Shown: positions 1 to 11,395, numbered from the stretch's first letter. The stretch: 64,000 nucleotides of DNA from Bos javanicus (GCF_032452875.1 NC_083868.1:97618537-97682536), one strand, 5' to 3'. Made by a program: numbers and translations. Notes: a model not told the origin generated them from the letters alone.

Positions 1-70
1 AGTCATCCTGCCCTCTTGTCATAAAACCTAACTTTCAAGTTATGTGAGGATTCACCCGAAGTCAATGAAA

Positions 71-835
71 ACATTTTAATTGGCGAGTAATTGGTTTAGT
101 GTTGTAGTGGTTTCTGCTGTCCAGGAGAAGTGCATCAGCCATATGTATAAATCGGTCCCACTGTCTTGAACCTCCCCCAGCGCCCCACATCCCACCCATC
201 TAGGTCACCACAAAGCACCAAGCTGAGCTCTCCGTGCTATACAGCAGCTTCCCACTACCTACCTTTTGATATTTTATACATGGTAGTGTGTGTGTGTCAC
301 TGCTGCTCTCTCAGTTTGTACCCCGACTCCGTCCGGATTCCTACCCTGCAAACGCGTTCAGTACCATTTTTCTGGGTATCATACATATGTTAATATATGA
401 CATTTGTTTTTCGCTTTCTGACTTAACTTCACTCTGACAGAGTCTAGGTTCATCCACATCACTACAAATGACTCAATTTTGTTCCTTTTTATGACTGAGT
501 AACATTCCACACACATATACACACCACATCTTTATCCATTCATCTGGACATTTAGGTTTCTTCTATGTCCTGGCCATTGTAAATACTGCTGCAATGAACA
601 TTGGGGTACATGTGTCTTTTTTGAATTGTGGTTTTCTCAGGGTATATGCCCAGTAGTGGGATTGCTAGGTCATATGGTAGTTTTATTCCCCGTTTCACAA
701 GGAATTTCCATACTGTTCTCCATAGTGATGGTATCCATTTACATTCCCACCAACAGTGCAAGAGGGTTCCCTTTTCTGCACATCCTCTCCAGCTTTTGTT
801 TGTAGACTTTTTGATGAGGGCCATTTTGACTGGAG
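71..835 (-). mobile_element. L1 LINE 3' end (ORF2 C-terminus plus 3'UTR), 5'-truncated
   Basis: Read on the minus strand, 552-824 encodes the conserved C-terminal tail of L1 ORF2, including a CWWECK-like motif followed by [14 protein letters not shown]. The part at 71-550 is the AT-rich ruminant L1 3'UTR. The frame is short and interrupted, and the 5' part of the element is missing, so this is a dead copy. No target duplication was identified. Confidence 0.9.
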
Positions 836-1440
836 GCCTTCACTCTCTTAAGACAGCTATTCTGGTAGCAGTTGCTGGGAGAGAGTAGCAGGCAGCCTGC
901 ATTACAAAGGCAATCAGTGTGATACCCTGTTGGGATCTTGACCCTTGAAAGATAGATCAGGAGGACCATGGGAGTATATGTATTTATTAACATGTCTAGC
1001 GTTTCATCTTATTGCCTGAAGTAGGTCCCTCAGTGTTGTCCAATACAATTCTTATCCTTCAGTTAAGAAATGTGGGGAAAACTGCACCGTTCTTGGTAAT
1101 GTTCTCTGTGTAAGAAGCAAAAAGAATCTTCCCATCAGCATGGTTTTGTGGAAAGAACATGGAGTAAATTAGTGAATGAGGTTCTAGTTCTGATTTTGCT
1201 AAAGATTTTTCTAGGTTTTTGAGGTAACTCAGCTAGCTTTACTAAGCTTGCATTTACTCAGAAAGGGATCTCTTAAGATTGCTTTTGAAGACTGCCAGTG
1301 TTCCTTGAACTATAAATAAATAGATGCCTTTTGTTCCTGCTCCATCTAGTGGTACTTTTGCTTCTCCACATTTACAAAATTTGTGATGGAGGCTGGTCTG
1401 AAGTGAGCCTCCTGCTGGGGAGGTTCTTTCTCTCTTTTTT
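836..1440. other. Unassigned sequence
   Basis: No gene or clear repeat was recognised. Around 1140-1240 there is a weak resemblance to a MIR core, too diverged to call. No open frame longer than about 60 codons looks coding. Confidence 0.4.
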
Positions 1441-1539
1441 TTCTGTTTGGCTGCTCTGTAAATCAGTGGGGTTCCCCAAACCCATGCCCCCTGCAGTGGA
1501 AGTGCAGAGTCTTAACCACTGAACAGTTAGGGAAGTCCC
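1441..1539 (-). mobile_element. CHR-type tRNA-Glu SINE
   Basis: The right edge is the reverse complement of the conserved SINE head (the ggaagtccc block) followed inward by 'cttaaccactg' and the 'ccctgcagtggaag' block. CHR SINEs derive from tRNA-Glu and are shared by cetartiodactyls. Similar T/C-rich strings flank both sides (near 1428-1440 and 1537-1552), compatible with a target duplication. Confidence 0.8.
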
Positions 1540-1570
1540 TTTCTCTTTTTTTAAAATTTTCTTTCAAAAA

Positions 1571-3236
1571 TTTTTTTATATTTTAATTGAAGGTTCAGTT
1601 CAGTCTCTCAGTCGTGTCCGACTCTTTGCAACCCCATGAATCACAGCACGCCAGGCCTCCCTGTCCATCACCAACTCCCGGAGTTCACTCAGACTCACGT
1701 CCATCGAGTCAGTGATGCCATCCAGCCATCTCATCCTCTGTCGTCCCCTTCTCCTCCTGCCCCCAATCCCTCCCAGCATCAGAGTCTTTTCCAATGAGTC
1801 AACTCTTCGCATGAGGTGGCCAAAGTACAGGAGTTTCAGCTTTAGCATCAGTCCTTCCAAAGAAATCCCAGGGCTCATCTCCTTCAGAATGGACTGGTTG
1901 GATCTCCTTGCAGTCCAAGGCACCCTCAAGAGTCTTCTCCAACATCACAGTTCAAAAGCATCAATTCTTTGGCGCTCAGCCTTCTTCACAGTCCAACTCT
2001 CACATCCATAAATGACCACAGGAAAAACCATAGCCTTGATTAGATGGACCTTTGTTGGCAAAGTAATGTCTCTGCTTTTCAATATGCTGTCTAGGTTGGT
2101 CATAACTTTCCTTCCAAGGAGTAAGCGTCTTTTAATTTCATGGCTGCAGTCACCATCTGCAGTGATTTTGGAGCCCCCCAAAAAATAAAGTCTGACACTG
2201 TTTCCACTGTTTCCCCATCTATTTCCCATGAACTGATAGGACTGGATGCCATGATCTTCGTTTTCTGAATGTTGAGCTTTAAGCCAACTTTTTCACTCTC
2301 CTTTCACCTTCATCAAGAGGCTTTTTAGTTCCTCTTCACTTTCTGCCATAAGGGTGGTGTCATCTGCATATCTGAGGTTATTGATATTTCTCCTGGTAAT
2401 CTTGATTCCAGCTTGTGCTTCTTCCAGCCTAGCGTTTCTCATGATGTACTCTGCATATGAGTTAAATAAGCAGGGTGACAATATACAGCCTTTGACGTAC
2501 TCCTTTTCCTATTTGGAAGCAGTCTGTTGTTCCATGTCCAGTTCTAACTGTTACTTCCTGACCTGCATACAGGTTTCTCAAAAGGCAGGTCAGGTGGTCT
2601 GGTATTCCCATCTCTTTCAGAATTTTCCACAGTTTATTGTGATCCACACAGTCCAAGGAGATACCGTACCTCGTCCAAGGTAAGGAGCAGCGGCTGCGCT
2701 TTGCTGGAGCAGCCGTGAAGAGATACCCCACATCCAAGGTAAGAGAAACCCAAGTAAGACGGTAGGTGTTGCAAGAGGGCATCAGAGGGCAGACACACTG
2801 AAACCATACTCACAGAAAATTGAAGTAATTGCTTTACAGAATTTTTTGTTTTCTGTCAAACCTCAACATGAATTAGCCATAGGTATACATATATCCCCTC
2901 CCTTTTGAACCTCCCTCCCATCTCCCTACCCATCCCACCCCTCTAGGTTGATACAGAGCCCCTGTTTGAGTTTCCTGAGGCAAGAGCAAATTCCCATTAG
3001 GTGTCTATTTTACATATGGTAATGTAAGTTTCCATGACACTCTTTCCATACATCTCACCCTCTCCTCCCCTCTCCCCATGTCCTTAAGTCTGTTCTCTAC
3101 ATGTGTTTCTCCATGGCTGCCCTGTAAATAAATTCTTCAGTACTATTTTTCTAGATTCCATATATATGCATTAGTATACGATATTTATCCTTCTCTTTCT
3201 GACTTACATCACTCTGTATAATAGGCCCCTCTCTCA
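1571..3236 (-). mobile_element. Ruminant L1 3'UTR fragment, split by BovB
   Basis: Antisense L1 3' end. The T-rich stretch at 1571-1592 is the A-rich tail side, and 2818-3236 is the rest of the 3'UTR, ending in the motif 'ttctgacttac' followed by 'actctgtataatagg'. The two parts become contiguous when the BovB at 1593-2817 and one copy of its 8-bp duplication are removed. The 5' part of the L1 is absent. Confidence 0.8.
1593..2817 (-). mobile_element. BovB LINE with 5' inversion
   Basis: From 1593 to about 2655 the minus strand is BovB 3' sequence: the terminal CGACTGA-rich end, the ORF2 C-terminus ([22 protein letters not shown]), then the reverse transcriptase YADDT block near 2360-2400. 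At about 2652-2658 the orientation flips, and 2656-2817 reads as BovB 5'UTR on the plus strand. Perfect 8-bp duplications 'aattgaag' flank the composite (1585-1592, 2818-2825), so it is one insertion with an internal inversion. Internal stops and frameshifts make it non-coding. Confidence 0.88.
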
Positions 3237-3256
3237 TTTTTAAAAAGGAAAGTAGT

Positions 3257-3486
3257 GAAAATCCCATGGACGGAGAAGCCTGGTAGGCTGCAGTCCATGG
3301 GTTCACTGAGGGTTGGACACGACTGAATGACTTCACTTTCACTTTTCACTTCCATGCATTGGAGAAGGAAATGGCAGCCCACTCCAGTGTTCTTGCCTGG
3401 AGAATCCCAGAAACGGGGGAGCCTGTTGGGCTGCCATCTATGGGGTCGCACAGAGTTGGACACGACTGAAGTAACTCAGCAGCAGT
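3257..3486 (+). mobile_element. Bov-A2 SINE, 5'-truncated
   Basis: Two tandem Bov-A units are joined by the linker 'cttccatgcattggagaag' near 3350, and the copy ends in 'ctcagcagcag'. The first unit lacks its 5' part. Bov-A units are homologous to the BovB 3' end, the segment recognised by BovB reverse transcriptase. Confidence 0.85.
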
Positions 3487-4324
3487 GATTTAATAAGTAC
3501 AGTTCAAAAAATACTACAGTTATTTTCTTGTTCTTACACTTGAAATCCTCTCCTTGACAAATGTCTTATAAACATTCCAAAGGAAAATTCTCAGTAGTAT
3601 GAACATTTGATATCCCATGAGATAATTTACATGACAATGTTTTGTAGATAATAATTATGACAAATATGACTTCTTATTCCTACAAGATTTTAGTCCCTTC
3701 ACCAGATGGAGAAACTCCCTTATCTAAGTTTATTCTTTGCTGAGTTGGGACCAGCAACCAGCCCCTTGGACTTTTCAAGTGCAGTGTTGTATTTACTATG
3801 GGCCACCTTAATGCTTCATTGGCTTGCTGGCAAAGATTATTAGTGTTAGCCCCACCATCATTTTCTGGCTTAAAATAAAATAACATCCTTAAAGATTACT
3901 TACCTATGACCTTAGTTTTAATTACTTATGATGAATTTCAAGTTATAAAGGGGAATGTGAGAATTTAAAATTACTGAGAAACATGGGTTTTGTTTTGTCT
4001 TTAGAAAGAGAGTCTTCTTCTCTAAGGTTGGCTATAGTTTTTGATTTGAGGATGTCATGAGTTTTAATTTAGTTTGTCCTGGTTCTGCAGTCAAAAATTT
4101 CATATTGGCCTGGCTCAAGATGTAAGAGACAAACAGAAGATACCTGCACCCACACTCACACGAAGTGTAGAGAAAGAGTGGTTTTAAATTCAGGTGAGAA
4201 TGAAATGACCAAAGGTAACTGCCATTCCTTCCCCATTTATTCTTTTAAGGTAATAATGTGTGATGGAAGTTAAAAACAGCAAAAATATCCAAGACTTAGG
4301 CCAAGGTTCGCAATTAAAATCTCT
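3487..4324. other. Unassigned AT-rich sequence
   Basis: No repeat family or exon was recognised. Open frames are short and lack domain-like composition. Confidence 0.4.
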
Positions 4325-4337
4325 GCAGTGCACCAGA

Positions 4338-4607
4338 CTGGAGAAGGCAATGGCAACCCACTCCAGTACTCTTGCCTGGAAAATCCCATGGATGGAGGAC
4401 CCTGGTAGGCTACAGTCCATGGGGTCTCAAAGAGTTGGGCATGACTGAGCGACTACTTTCACTTTTCACTCTCATGCATTGGAGAAGGACATGGCAACCC
4501 ACTCCAGTATTCTTTCCTGGAGAATCCCAGGGACAGAGGAGCCAGGTGGGCTGCTGTCTGTGGGGTCGCACAGGGTCGGACACGACTGAAGCGACTTAGC
4601 AGCAGCA
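4338..4607 (+). mobile_element. Bov-A2 SINE, full dimer with target duplication
   Basis: Complete two-unit Bov-A2 with an AGC-repeat tail. It is flanked by a perfect 13-bp duplication 'gcagtgcaccaga' at 4325-4337 and 4608-4620. The edges are therefore firm. Confidence 0.93.
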
Positions 4608-4832
4608 GCAGTGCACCAGAAGGAAACAAAAGGAATGAATCACATCAAGATTAAGAAAATAGACTGTGGATATAGTGGGAAAACTATCCCTTTTAAAGGG
4701 GAGGTGGCCTTGTGGGAATGGAGCACCCAAATTGCAAATATTTCAGGGGGAGACAAAAAGTAGAGATATTTGTGTGAAGACTGATTTCAAAATGTTGATA
4801 GCTAATTTAAAATAAAATTTAAATATTGTTAC

Positions 4833-5504
4833 TGAAAGAGTGTGAGGTCCAGCTGCTTACTGCTCAAAAACTCATAAACAGGCAGGTTGGTGGAAAAGAA
4901 AAGTTGCTTTATTTCATATGCTGGCAACTGGGGAGGAAGGCGGGGAAGGCAAATATCTGTCCAAAGGCCAACTCCCACTCTGGCAACCCGTGGGGCAAGA
5001 ACTTTTTTTTTTAAAGACTGAAGGAAGGGGCTACATGCAAAAGCAGAACAGTCAGCTCTGACGGTCATCTTCAAATTGGCCATCCGTGGTCTGACCAGCG
5101 TAATCTTGGTTGTTTTAGGTACAGTTAATATCTTCAGTTCCAGGGTCCATTTGTTCCCATTTCTTTGAAGCCAGTTCTCAGAATTGTGGCAGCTCATGTC
5201 ATGGGTACAGTCTGGTCATCTTGTAGTTAACTTCTCCACCTGGTGTTTTGCTGTCTACAAGACAGCTCACAGGATATAGCTCAGAATATTATTTATAGCC
5301 CTTGAGAAAGAACTAAAGGTCCTTGACTTTGCTTAATGACTACATTATTATTACTTGGTCTTCTTTCTCTGTTTTGTTTGTGCATTTCTCACTTCTCTGA
5401 TTAAGCTTATTCTTTGACTAAAGTTTTCCACAGACATAAGGCAACCAGAAGACATGCGGGGGTGGGTGGTGGGGGGAAAGACCACAGGGTCCTGCTCCAT
5501 TTCA
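4833..5504 (-). mobile_element. Solo LTR, ERV1-like (4-bp duplication)
   Basis: On the minus strand the 672-bp unit starts TGAAA and ends TTTCA, the expected TG...CA short inverted termini. It has a TATA-like 'ctataaataa' (plus-strand 5284-5298) and an AATAAA signal (plus-strand near 4906-4912) upstream of a T/C-rich U5-like end. Flanking 4-mers are ttac (4829-4832) and gtac (5505-5508), one mismatch apart. No retroviral coding sequence adjoins it. The family was not identified by name. Confidence 0.65.
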
Positions 5505-5529
5505 GTACGGTTGTATAATAAAGAATTTG

Positions 5530-5725
5530 TTGTTGGTATTGTTAAGTTGCTAAGTTATATCAGCCTCTTTGCTACCCCATAGACTGTAGCCCACCAGGTT
5601 CCTCTATCCAAATACTGAGTGGGTTGCCATTCCCTTCTCTAGGTGATCTTCTGAACCCAGAGATGGAACCTGAGTCTTCTTCATTGGCAGGCAGATTTTT
5701 TACATCTGAGCCTTGGGAAAGCCCC
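5530..5725 (-). mobile_element. Bov-tA SINE with 13-bp target duplication
   Basis: Antisense Bov-tA: Bov-A body at 5530-5640, then a tRNA-like head ending 'ttgggaaagcccc'. Perfect duplications 'aataaagaatttg' lie at 5517-5529 and 5726-5738. The body is diverged, suggesting an older copy. Confidence 0.9.
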
Positions 5726-5759
5726 AATAAAGAATTTGGATGGCTTTTATTCCTGAATC

Positions 5760-6330
5760 CTATATCCTTGGAATTTCCTAGGAGTGCCTTTCTTATTCAT
5801 GGTGGGCCCCCCAGACCACACCTGATAGCTTATGGGATGACCTAGGATGGAGGCTGGTTACACCAGCGATCCCAAACATGTCCTCATCAGCCAGACCTCT
5901 CAAGAGAGTAGTGGGGTTAGAGACTGACCAATGACTCAACCAGTCATGCTGACATAATGAAGTCCCAATAAATACTCTGGACATTTTGAAGCTTGGGCAA
6001 GGAAGCTTCACTTTGGGGACCCTCCCAGACTTCACCATACACAGCTCTCTCTCTGACTGGTTTGGATTTGAATCTTTTTTCTGTAATAAAACTGAAATCG
6101 TAAGTATAGCACTTTTCTGAGTTCTATGAGTCACTCTAATGAATTATCTAACCTGAGGAGTAGTCGACTGAATTGTAGCCAGCTCGTCAGAAGTGAGGAT
6201 GGCTTGGGGAAGCCCTGTATCACCCCATATATCACTAAGGGCAGCCTTATGGAGAACTGTGCCCTTAACCTGTGAAGTTTGGCCAACTTGGATGTTGGTG
6301 TCAGAAGTCATTGCAATGGGCCACTCAAAA
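5760..6330 (+). mobile_element. Ancient ERVL-type LTR
   Basis: The segment holds the chain 'aagtcccaataaatactctg', 'tgtaataaaactgaaa', 'ttctgagttctatgagtc' and 'gaattatctaacctgagg', then 'gtagccagctcgtcagaag' and 'gcccttaacctgtg'. I recognise this order from a mammalian ERVL-class LTR (LTR33/LTR41-like; subfamily not assigned). The AATAAA-type signal at about 6083 is in the sense orientation. Ends are eroded and approximate. Confidence 0.6.
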
Positions 6331-6432
6331 ATATTTTGAGGAAAAATCTGGCCCACTGTACCTACTAATCTGTGACCTTTGGCCCAGGTAAATTCAACAA
6401 TACTGAAGGAGGAAACAGAAAAGGCTCTATCT

Positions 6433-6889
6433 TGAAAGCAGGACTCCATCTAGGGCTGGACTGTGGACTTTGAGCTATATGCCCAGTGTCTATGGAAATG
6501 ACATACCAACTGGAAAACCAGGCCCGGGGAAGGGAGAGCCCCAGGGCTCTCCGTTGCTAAAAGAATACCCTAATTATCTGTGTAACGGAATAGAATCATA
6601 CATTCTATTATGCTTATTGGGGTATGACCACAGGCCTATTGATAATTGTCCACTGTTAACTACCTAGGCTTAGGGCATATGAAGCACGGGTTAACTTTGA
6701 TTGTCAGGGAATTTGGGGAGGTGGGTTTGTGCATGTACACTTAGGGTATATAAGGTTTTCACAAAAACTCATCGGGATCCTTGGCTAAGAGGAGACTCTG
6801 CCTTGGGCCCGCTGGTATAATAAACTGTACTCCACTATCTGCATTGTCCTTCTGAGTAAGTTTGTTTCCTGGAATGTGTGGCTAGAACA
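6433..6889 (+). mobile_element. Second ERV LTR, likely ERV1
   Basis: Starts near TGAAAGC and ends AACA. It has a TATA box 'gtatataagg' (6747-6756) and a signal 'ataataaactg' (6817-6827) about 70 bp downstream, followed by a U5-like tail with 'ttgtccttctgag'. The TATA-to-polyA spacing is typical of an LTR R region. No matching target duplication was found, so edges are uncertain. Confidence 0.6.
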
Positions 6890-7388
6890 ATACCAGAAGT
6901 TAGGAATGATTTTCCTAACTAGGGCAGTTTGGGCCATCCCACAAGTTAAAGGCCTATGCAAGATAATTGTGTTTGAGAGGAGGCTATGCTTGTGGCAACT
7001 TTTATAGGCCCCCGGAAATATCACTAAAGACAGAAATTTCAAAATAAAACTTTAATAACGTTGTGAAAATAGAATTGGAACTCCTTCCCCACTTAAGACC
7101 TAGGTCACCAAGGACATTTGTTTCGTGAGTCAGCCTGAGGGACAGGCCTGTCCTTCAGTGTCCCTCTGTCAGATCCTGGTGGGGCGTGAGGAGGCTTCTA
7201 TCATGTCTTGGTGAGGTTGAGGCTATTTACCCCCATACCCTTTCTCCACCTTGGTTTAGATCTTCCTTCTTAGAAAGTCATCAAAGTGTGCAGTATTGAA
7301 ACCGAGTAGAACTCTGTTGGGCTCCCAGGTTCAACTCCTCTCTGGGTTGCCCTTTTCTAATTTGTAGGAAATAGGCTTCATTCAGCCT
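6890..7388. other. Unassigned, possibly ERV-derived
   Basis: Lies between two LTRs in the same orientation but shows no recognisable gag, pol or env frame. It could be eroded internal provirus sequence or unrelated DNA. Confidence 0.3.
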
Positions 7389-7853
7389 CTGTGACCTTCC
7401 CTGAGCTTCATAGGGCTAATCAGAGAGGAGAGGGAATGCATAAACAATGGAGGGGCAGTCAAGAAACAATAGTCTAGCCTGGAGGCAGAGTTCTGTGGCC
7501 CTGGGGCAGGGTCCTCAAGGAATTTTTCTAACAAGATCTTTGAATTCTTCTGCAGAACTAAGTCCCCCACCCAGGTGGAGGGTGGGAACTTCAGGCTCAC
7601 CACCAGATGCCTGGAGTACTGCCCTGTTACCTCACCAACCAATCAGAAGAAAGTCACACACCTTGCAGCCCACACCCCAAGCTTGGCCTCTAAAAACTTT
7701 CCCCCCATAACCATTGGGGAGTTTGAGGTTTTTGAGTACAAGTCACCCATCCTCTTTGCTTGGCCCTGCAGTAAACCTTTCTCTGCTCCAAACTCTGACA
7801 TTTTGGTTTATTTGATCTCACTCTGCATCAGGCACACGAAATTTGTTGAGTTA
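7389..7853 (+). mobile_element. Third sense-strand LTR (gammaretrovirus-like)
   Basis: Contains 'accaatcagaagaaagtcac', 'gtttgaggtttttgag', 'gcttggccctgcagtaaacc' and 'tctgctccaaactctgac', a U3-R-U5 order seen in ERV1-class mammalian LTRs. The polyadenylation signal is the variant AGTAAA at 7771-7776. Both ends are approximate. Confidence 0.6.
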
Positions 7854-8392
7854 CAGTATCTTCAAATTCTCATTTCTTCCCCAAGAGAAGGAAACAGGAA
7901 GAAATACTCAAACATTTTAAGCCTGGGTTCTAACCTGGCGGAAAGAATCTAGTATAAGTCATCTAACTGCAAACTCGACATTTATCAAATGGATATACTA
8001 AGACTTAAATGGTTTTACTTAAGAGGAGAGATGGGTCTTATTCTCATAGTTTGCAAGAACTGATTTTATAGCATTCTGTTGGGAGCATTGTGTCTACTCC
8101 AGCAGAAAGTGGTTTTGATTCGTGTTGGGTATACAGGTAAAGGATGTATGGATAAGGGTGGAAGTGCTAATGTCAGGGTTTTTTTTGTTTTTTTTTTTAA
8201 TCCTGTGGGAGCCCACTTCTTCCGAACCCCCAAATAGGTTTCGGCTTCCTCCTGGGAAGCTCTGAAAGGGAGAAGGGGGCAAAGGTGGGCGGGGCCGCAG
8301 AGAGGTAGGTCACGAGTTCTAATGTCAGGTTTTTTATGTCACACAGATTATGAACTTGATTCACATCTGCAATAAGACATACTGTTCTAGGG
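7854..8392. other. Unassigned sequence
   Basis: Contains an interrupted T-run at 8180-8200 and a short GC-rich stretch at 8260-8300. No gene or repeat family recognised. Confidence 0.4.
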
Positions 8393-8400
8393 ACTTTCCT

Positions 8401-8518
8401 GGTGGTCCAATGGTTATAACTCCATGTTTCCACTGCAGCAGGGAATGGGTTCAATCCCTGATTGAACAGGGGGAAGTAAGATGCTGCATGCATGACCAAC
8501 AAAGAAAAGAAAAGAAGT
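8401..8518 (+). mobile_element. CHR-type SINE with target duplication
   Basis: Starts 'ggactttcctggtggtcc', has a B-box-like 'ggttcaatccc' and ends in an A/G-rich tail. Flanked by 'tgttctag' at 8393-8400 and 8519-8526. Confidence 0.88.
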
Positions 8519-8526
8519 TGTTCTAG

Positions 8527-9204
8527 AAGATGTTTACTATCCTATGTTTTGTCTTGAGGGCTGTAGGTCTTTATTTTGATGATATTTATGTGTCATCATG
8601 GCTGTCTATGTTAGAAATGTTAAAAGAATAACTATAGCTATTAAACCCAATTTTAGGAGAACCCATCAGAAAAAAAAAATACAGCAAATGAAGAAATAAA
8701 AATACTGAATTTTTTTTTTTTTTTTAAATACTGAATTTTTATATCAAGTTCTGAGTGAGGATTTTATAGCTAAAATGAAATGCATTATTTGTACATATCA
8801 TTTGAAGAAAATAGTTGAGTTCATCTCAAAATTATTTAAGATGTAAGTAGCTTACTAAAGTGAACCATTGACTTATTTTCAACCTTGGGAGAAAAACTCA
8901 ATTAAAGCTGCAATTGAACTGTAATGGCACCAAGGAGTTCAACTTGACCTCATATGCCAGATGATAATCATCTTTCAAGTGTACAAACAAGGAAGCACAG
9001 TTATCAAAGAATGAGAAATACATTTGTTCAAAGACCATTTACTGCTTTAACAAGAGGTGAAAGCTTGCCAGAAATGTATAAACACCTAACACAGTGCTAT
9101 TCATAGGCTTAACATGTTCAAAGACTTGGGGGGCAATTTAAAAATATCTTTGAAGTTGTGGGTATTCATCATCATATGTAATAATGCTTACTTTCTAAAG
9201 CCCC
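8527..9204. other. Unassigned AT-rich sequence
   Basis: The only local structure is a T-run at 8710-8725 flanked by two copies of 'aaatactgaattttt'. No gene seen. Confidence 0.4.
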
Positions 9205-9375
9205 TCTCTAAGGAGGGCAAAGCAATTTATCTGACTTATTTTCATGACATCCTTGTGAGATAAGGCAACTACCATTATCTCCCTTTTGCAAATGGAGAAA
9301 ACTAAAACACTGGGAGGTAAAAATCACTTGAAGAAGGTCAGTAGCAGGCCCAAGAATTTAAACATACACACTAAA
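9205..9375 (-). mobile_element. MIR SINE
   Basis: Reverse complement of the MIR core: 'ccttgtgagataagg', 'ccattatctcccttttgc', 'ggagaaaactaaaacac', then a 'tcacttgaagaaggtcag' block. The divergence fits this old mammalian family. Confidence 0.75.
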
Positions 9376-9729
9376 GCTTTTAACTCCCATTTTAGCTTAA
9401 CTACAGAAAACTAAACAAACAAAGAATTACAAAAATAAGCATCTTAAACTTTTTCTTTTTCAATTAAAGAATAATTAATGGTCAACCACTTTTTCCTTGT
9501 CTGCCTTGGTAAAGGAAACTGTCTAAAATCAGGCTTTTCACAATAAGTAGACTTTTACACTGGAAGGAATGAAATATTTGCAAAACTGTGACATTCATTT
9601 CACACTTATTAAATGCTTTGTCTGTAACATGTTGTATTGTTGAGACTTCAGAGGTGAAAAACATATTCCCCTCCTCAAAGATCTTCCTGGAGGGTAAGAT
9701 TATATAAACAGGTAATATATTGCATCTGT
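9376..9729. other. Unassigned sequence
   Basis: AT-rich with no recognised repeat. The minus-strand frame at 9482-9754 runs into the adjacent SINE and is not coding. Confidence 0.4.
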
Positions 9730-9845
9730 TTTTTTTGGCCATGCCATATGGCATGTAGGACCTTGGTTCACCAACCAGGGATTGTACTCATGCCTCTTGC
9801 ATTAAGAAAGTGGAATCTTAATCACTGGACCGCCAGGGAGTTCCC
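9730..9845 (-). mobile_element. CHR-type SINE
   Basis: Antisense: T-rich tail followed by 'ggccatgccatatggcatg', 'caaccagggattg', then 'actggaccgccagggagttccc' in the head region. Head and body are complete. Confidence 0.88.
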
Positions 9846-9899
9846 ACAGTGTTATTTAAGTTTAACTAAATTCTTCATTTTATTTCCCTAATTCTTATT

Positions 9900-10895
9900 C
9901 ACTTTCCCCATCTCCGTAAGTGCCATTGCTGTACACTCAACTGCTCAAACCAGTAATCTGGGCCTCACCCCTGACTCATTCTCCCCTCACGTCACCATAT
10001 CCTCTGGTCTATCTCTAATTCATTCCATTACCACCACCCTAATCCAGTTCACTGTTTTTCCTGCAGAGACCTTCTGACTAGTTCTCTGCTTCTTATCATC
10101 ACCTGCTGCTGCTGCTAAGTCACTTCAGTTGTGTCCAACTCTGTGCGACCCCATGGACTGCAGCCTACCAGGCTCCTCCGTCCACAGGATTTTCCAGGCA
10201 AGAGTACTGGAGTGGGGTGCCATTGCCTTCTCCAATGCATGAAAGTGAAAAGTGAAAGTGAAGTCACTCAGTCGCGTCCAACTCTTAGCGACCCCATGGA
10301 CTGCAGCGCACCAGGGTCACCACCAAATCATTCTTTACAAAGCAGCCTGAGTGAACTTATTAAAATGCAAACCAGACTATGTTTCTTCTTTTCAATAGTT
10401 TCACATTGCACTTGGAATAAAATACAAAATTTTTATCACGGTTTTGCATGATCTGGTCCCTCCTTACCTTTTCAACCTCATTTTCTCCCCTCTTCTCTCT
10501 TTTTCTGTGCTCCAGCCCCCCAGGGCCCTCCTCCTTTCAGTTCCCAGGACTTGCCAAGCTCTTAGTCACCATAGTTCCTCTGCTTGCATTGCTCTGTCCC
10601 TGTACTTGGAATTTTGGGCACCTTCTCAGCCTCATCTTGATTTAGATACTCACTCCTTGGAAGCCTCTGACCCCCTTTTAAAGCAGCATCCCCTTCCTTG
10701 TACGACATTTTGTTGGTTACCTTCATAGCATGTTTTCCTGATTTGTAATAACTTATTTGCTTATTGTCTGTCTTCCTCACTGGGCTATAGGGACAGGGGC
10801 AGGGACAAAGTCATTTACCTCACTGAAATATCCCTGGTGTCTAGTACATAGCAGGTAGTGAATAATTACTCAGCAACTGTTGAGTAAATGAATGA
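9900..10895 (+). mobile_element. L2 LINE 3' portion, split by Bov-A2
   Basis: The 9930-10100 part resembles the L2 reverse transcriptase-downstream region ('ctcacccctgactcattc', 'ctgcagagaccttctgac'). After the Bov-A2 it resumes at 10317 ('gcatgatctggtccctcc') and reaches the 3' end near 10895 ('agtaaatgaatgagtg'). Homologous blocks occur in the same order in L2, an ancient CR1-clade LINE. No intact frame remains. Confidence 0.72.
10104..10315 (-). mobile_element. Bov-A2 SINE, 5'-truncated, inside L2
   Basis: Antisense dimer. The GCT-repeat tail is at 10104, both Bov-A units and the linker near 10235-10260 are present, and the 5' end of the first unit is missing at 10315. 'tcacc' follows the insertion and precedes it within 'atcatcacc', a weak duplication. 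Confidence 0.88.
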
Positions 10896-10959
10896 GTGCT
10901 GTTGGGACAGACCACAGACCACCAGTTGTAACTACTCTTTTATCAGCACAAAGGCCAAA

Positions 10960-11395
10960 TGCTAAGTAGATATCTGCCAAGTAATAATGCTTTCTAATTT
11001 TTTTCAGTTATAAATGAATATAACAGTATTACAAAAAACATTGAGAACTAGATGACAGTATTTCAGTAAAACTCAAGTACCATTCAGTATATTTCTTTTT
11101 AGTCTCTTTTTGACCGTATATTTTACATAATTATATCTGACATGTAAATTTTACAGAATTATTTTTCAAATTCTGCTTTTTACACTTGGTGGTAAAGGCA
11201 GCACAGGCATTGCTTTTTGATATTGCAGATCCTTCAGAACTGTTATTTAATACTGTTACTTAATGTTCCATTGAATGGTTGAACCATAATCTACATGACA
11301 TTTTATCTACTGATGGATATTTAAGTTAATTTCAACTATTTTCCTGCTATTGTGAATAATTATTATGCACATTTGCCATATTTTGATTTTTTTCT
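10960..11395 (-). mobile_element. Old L1 (L1M-type) 3' fragment
   Basis: Antisense L1 3'UTR features: 'attgaatggttgaaccat', 'ctgatggatatttaagtt', 'ctattgtgaataatt'. Strongly diverged. Confidence 0.65.

Noticed and set aside
4829..5197. 122-codon minus-strand frame
   Set aside because: It lies wholly within a solo LTR and overlaps its polyadenylation signal; no domain is visible.
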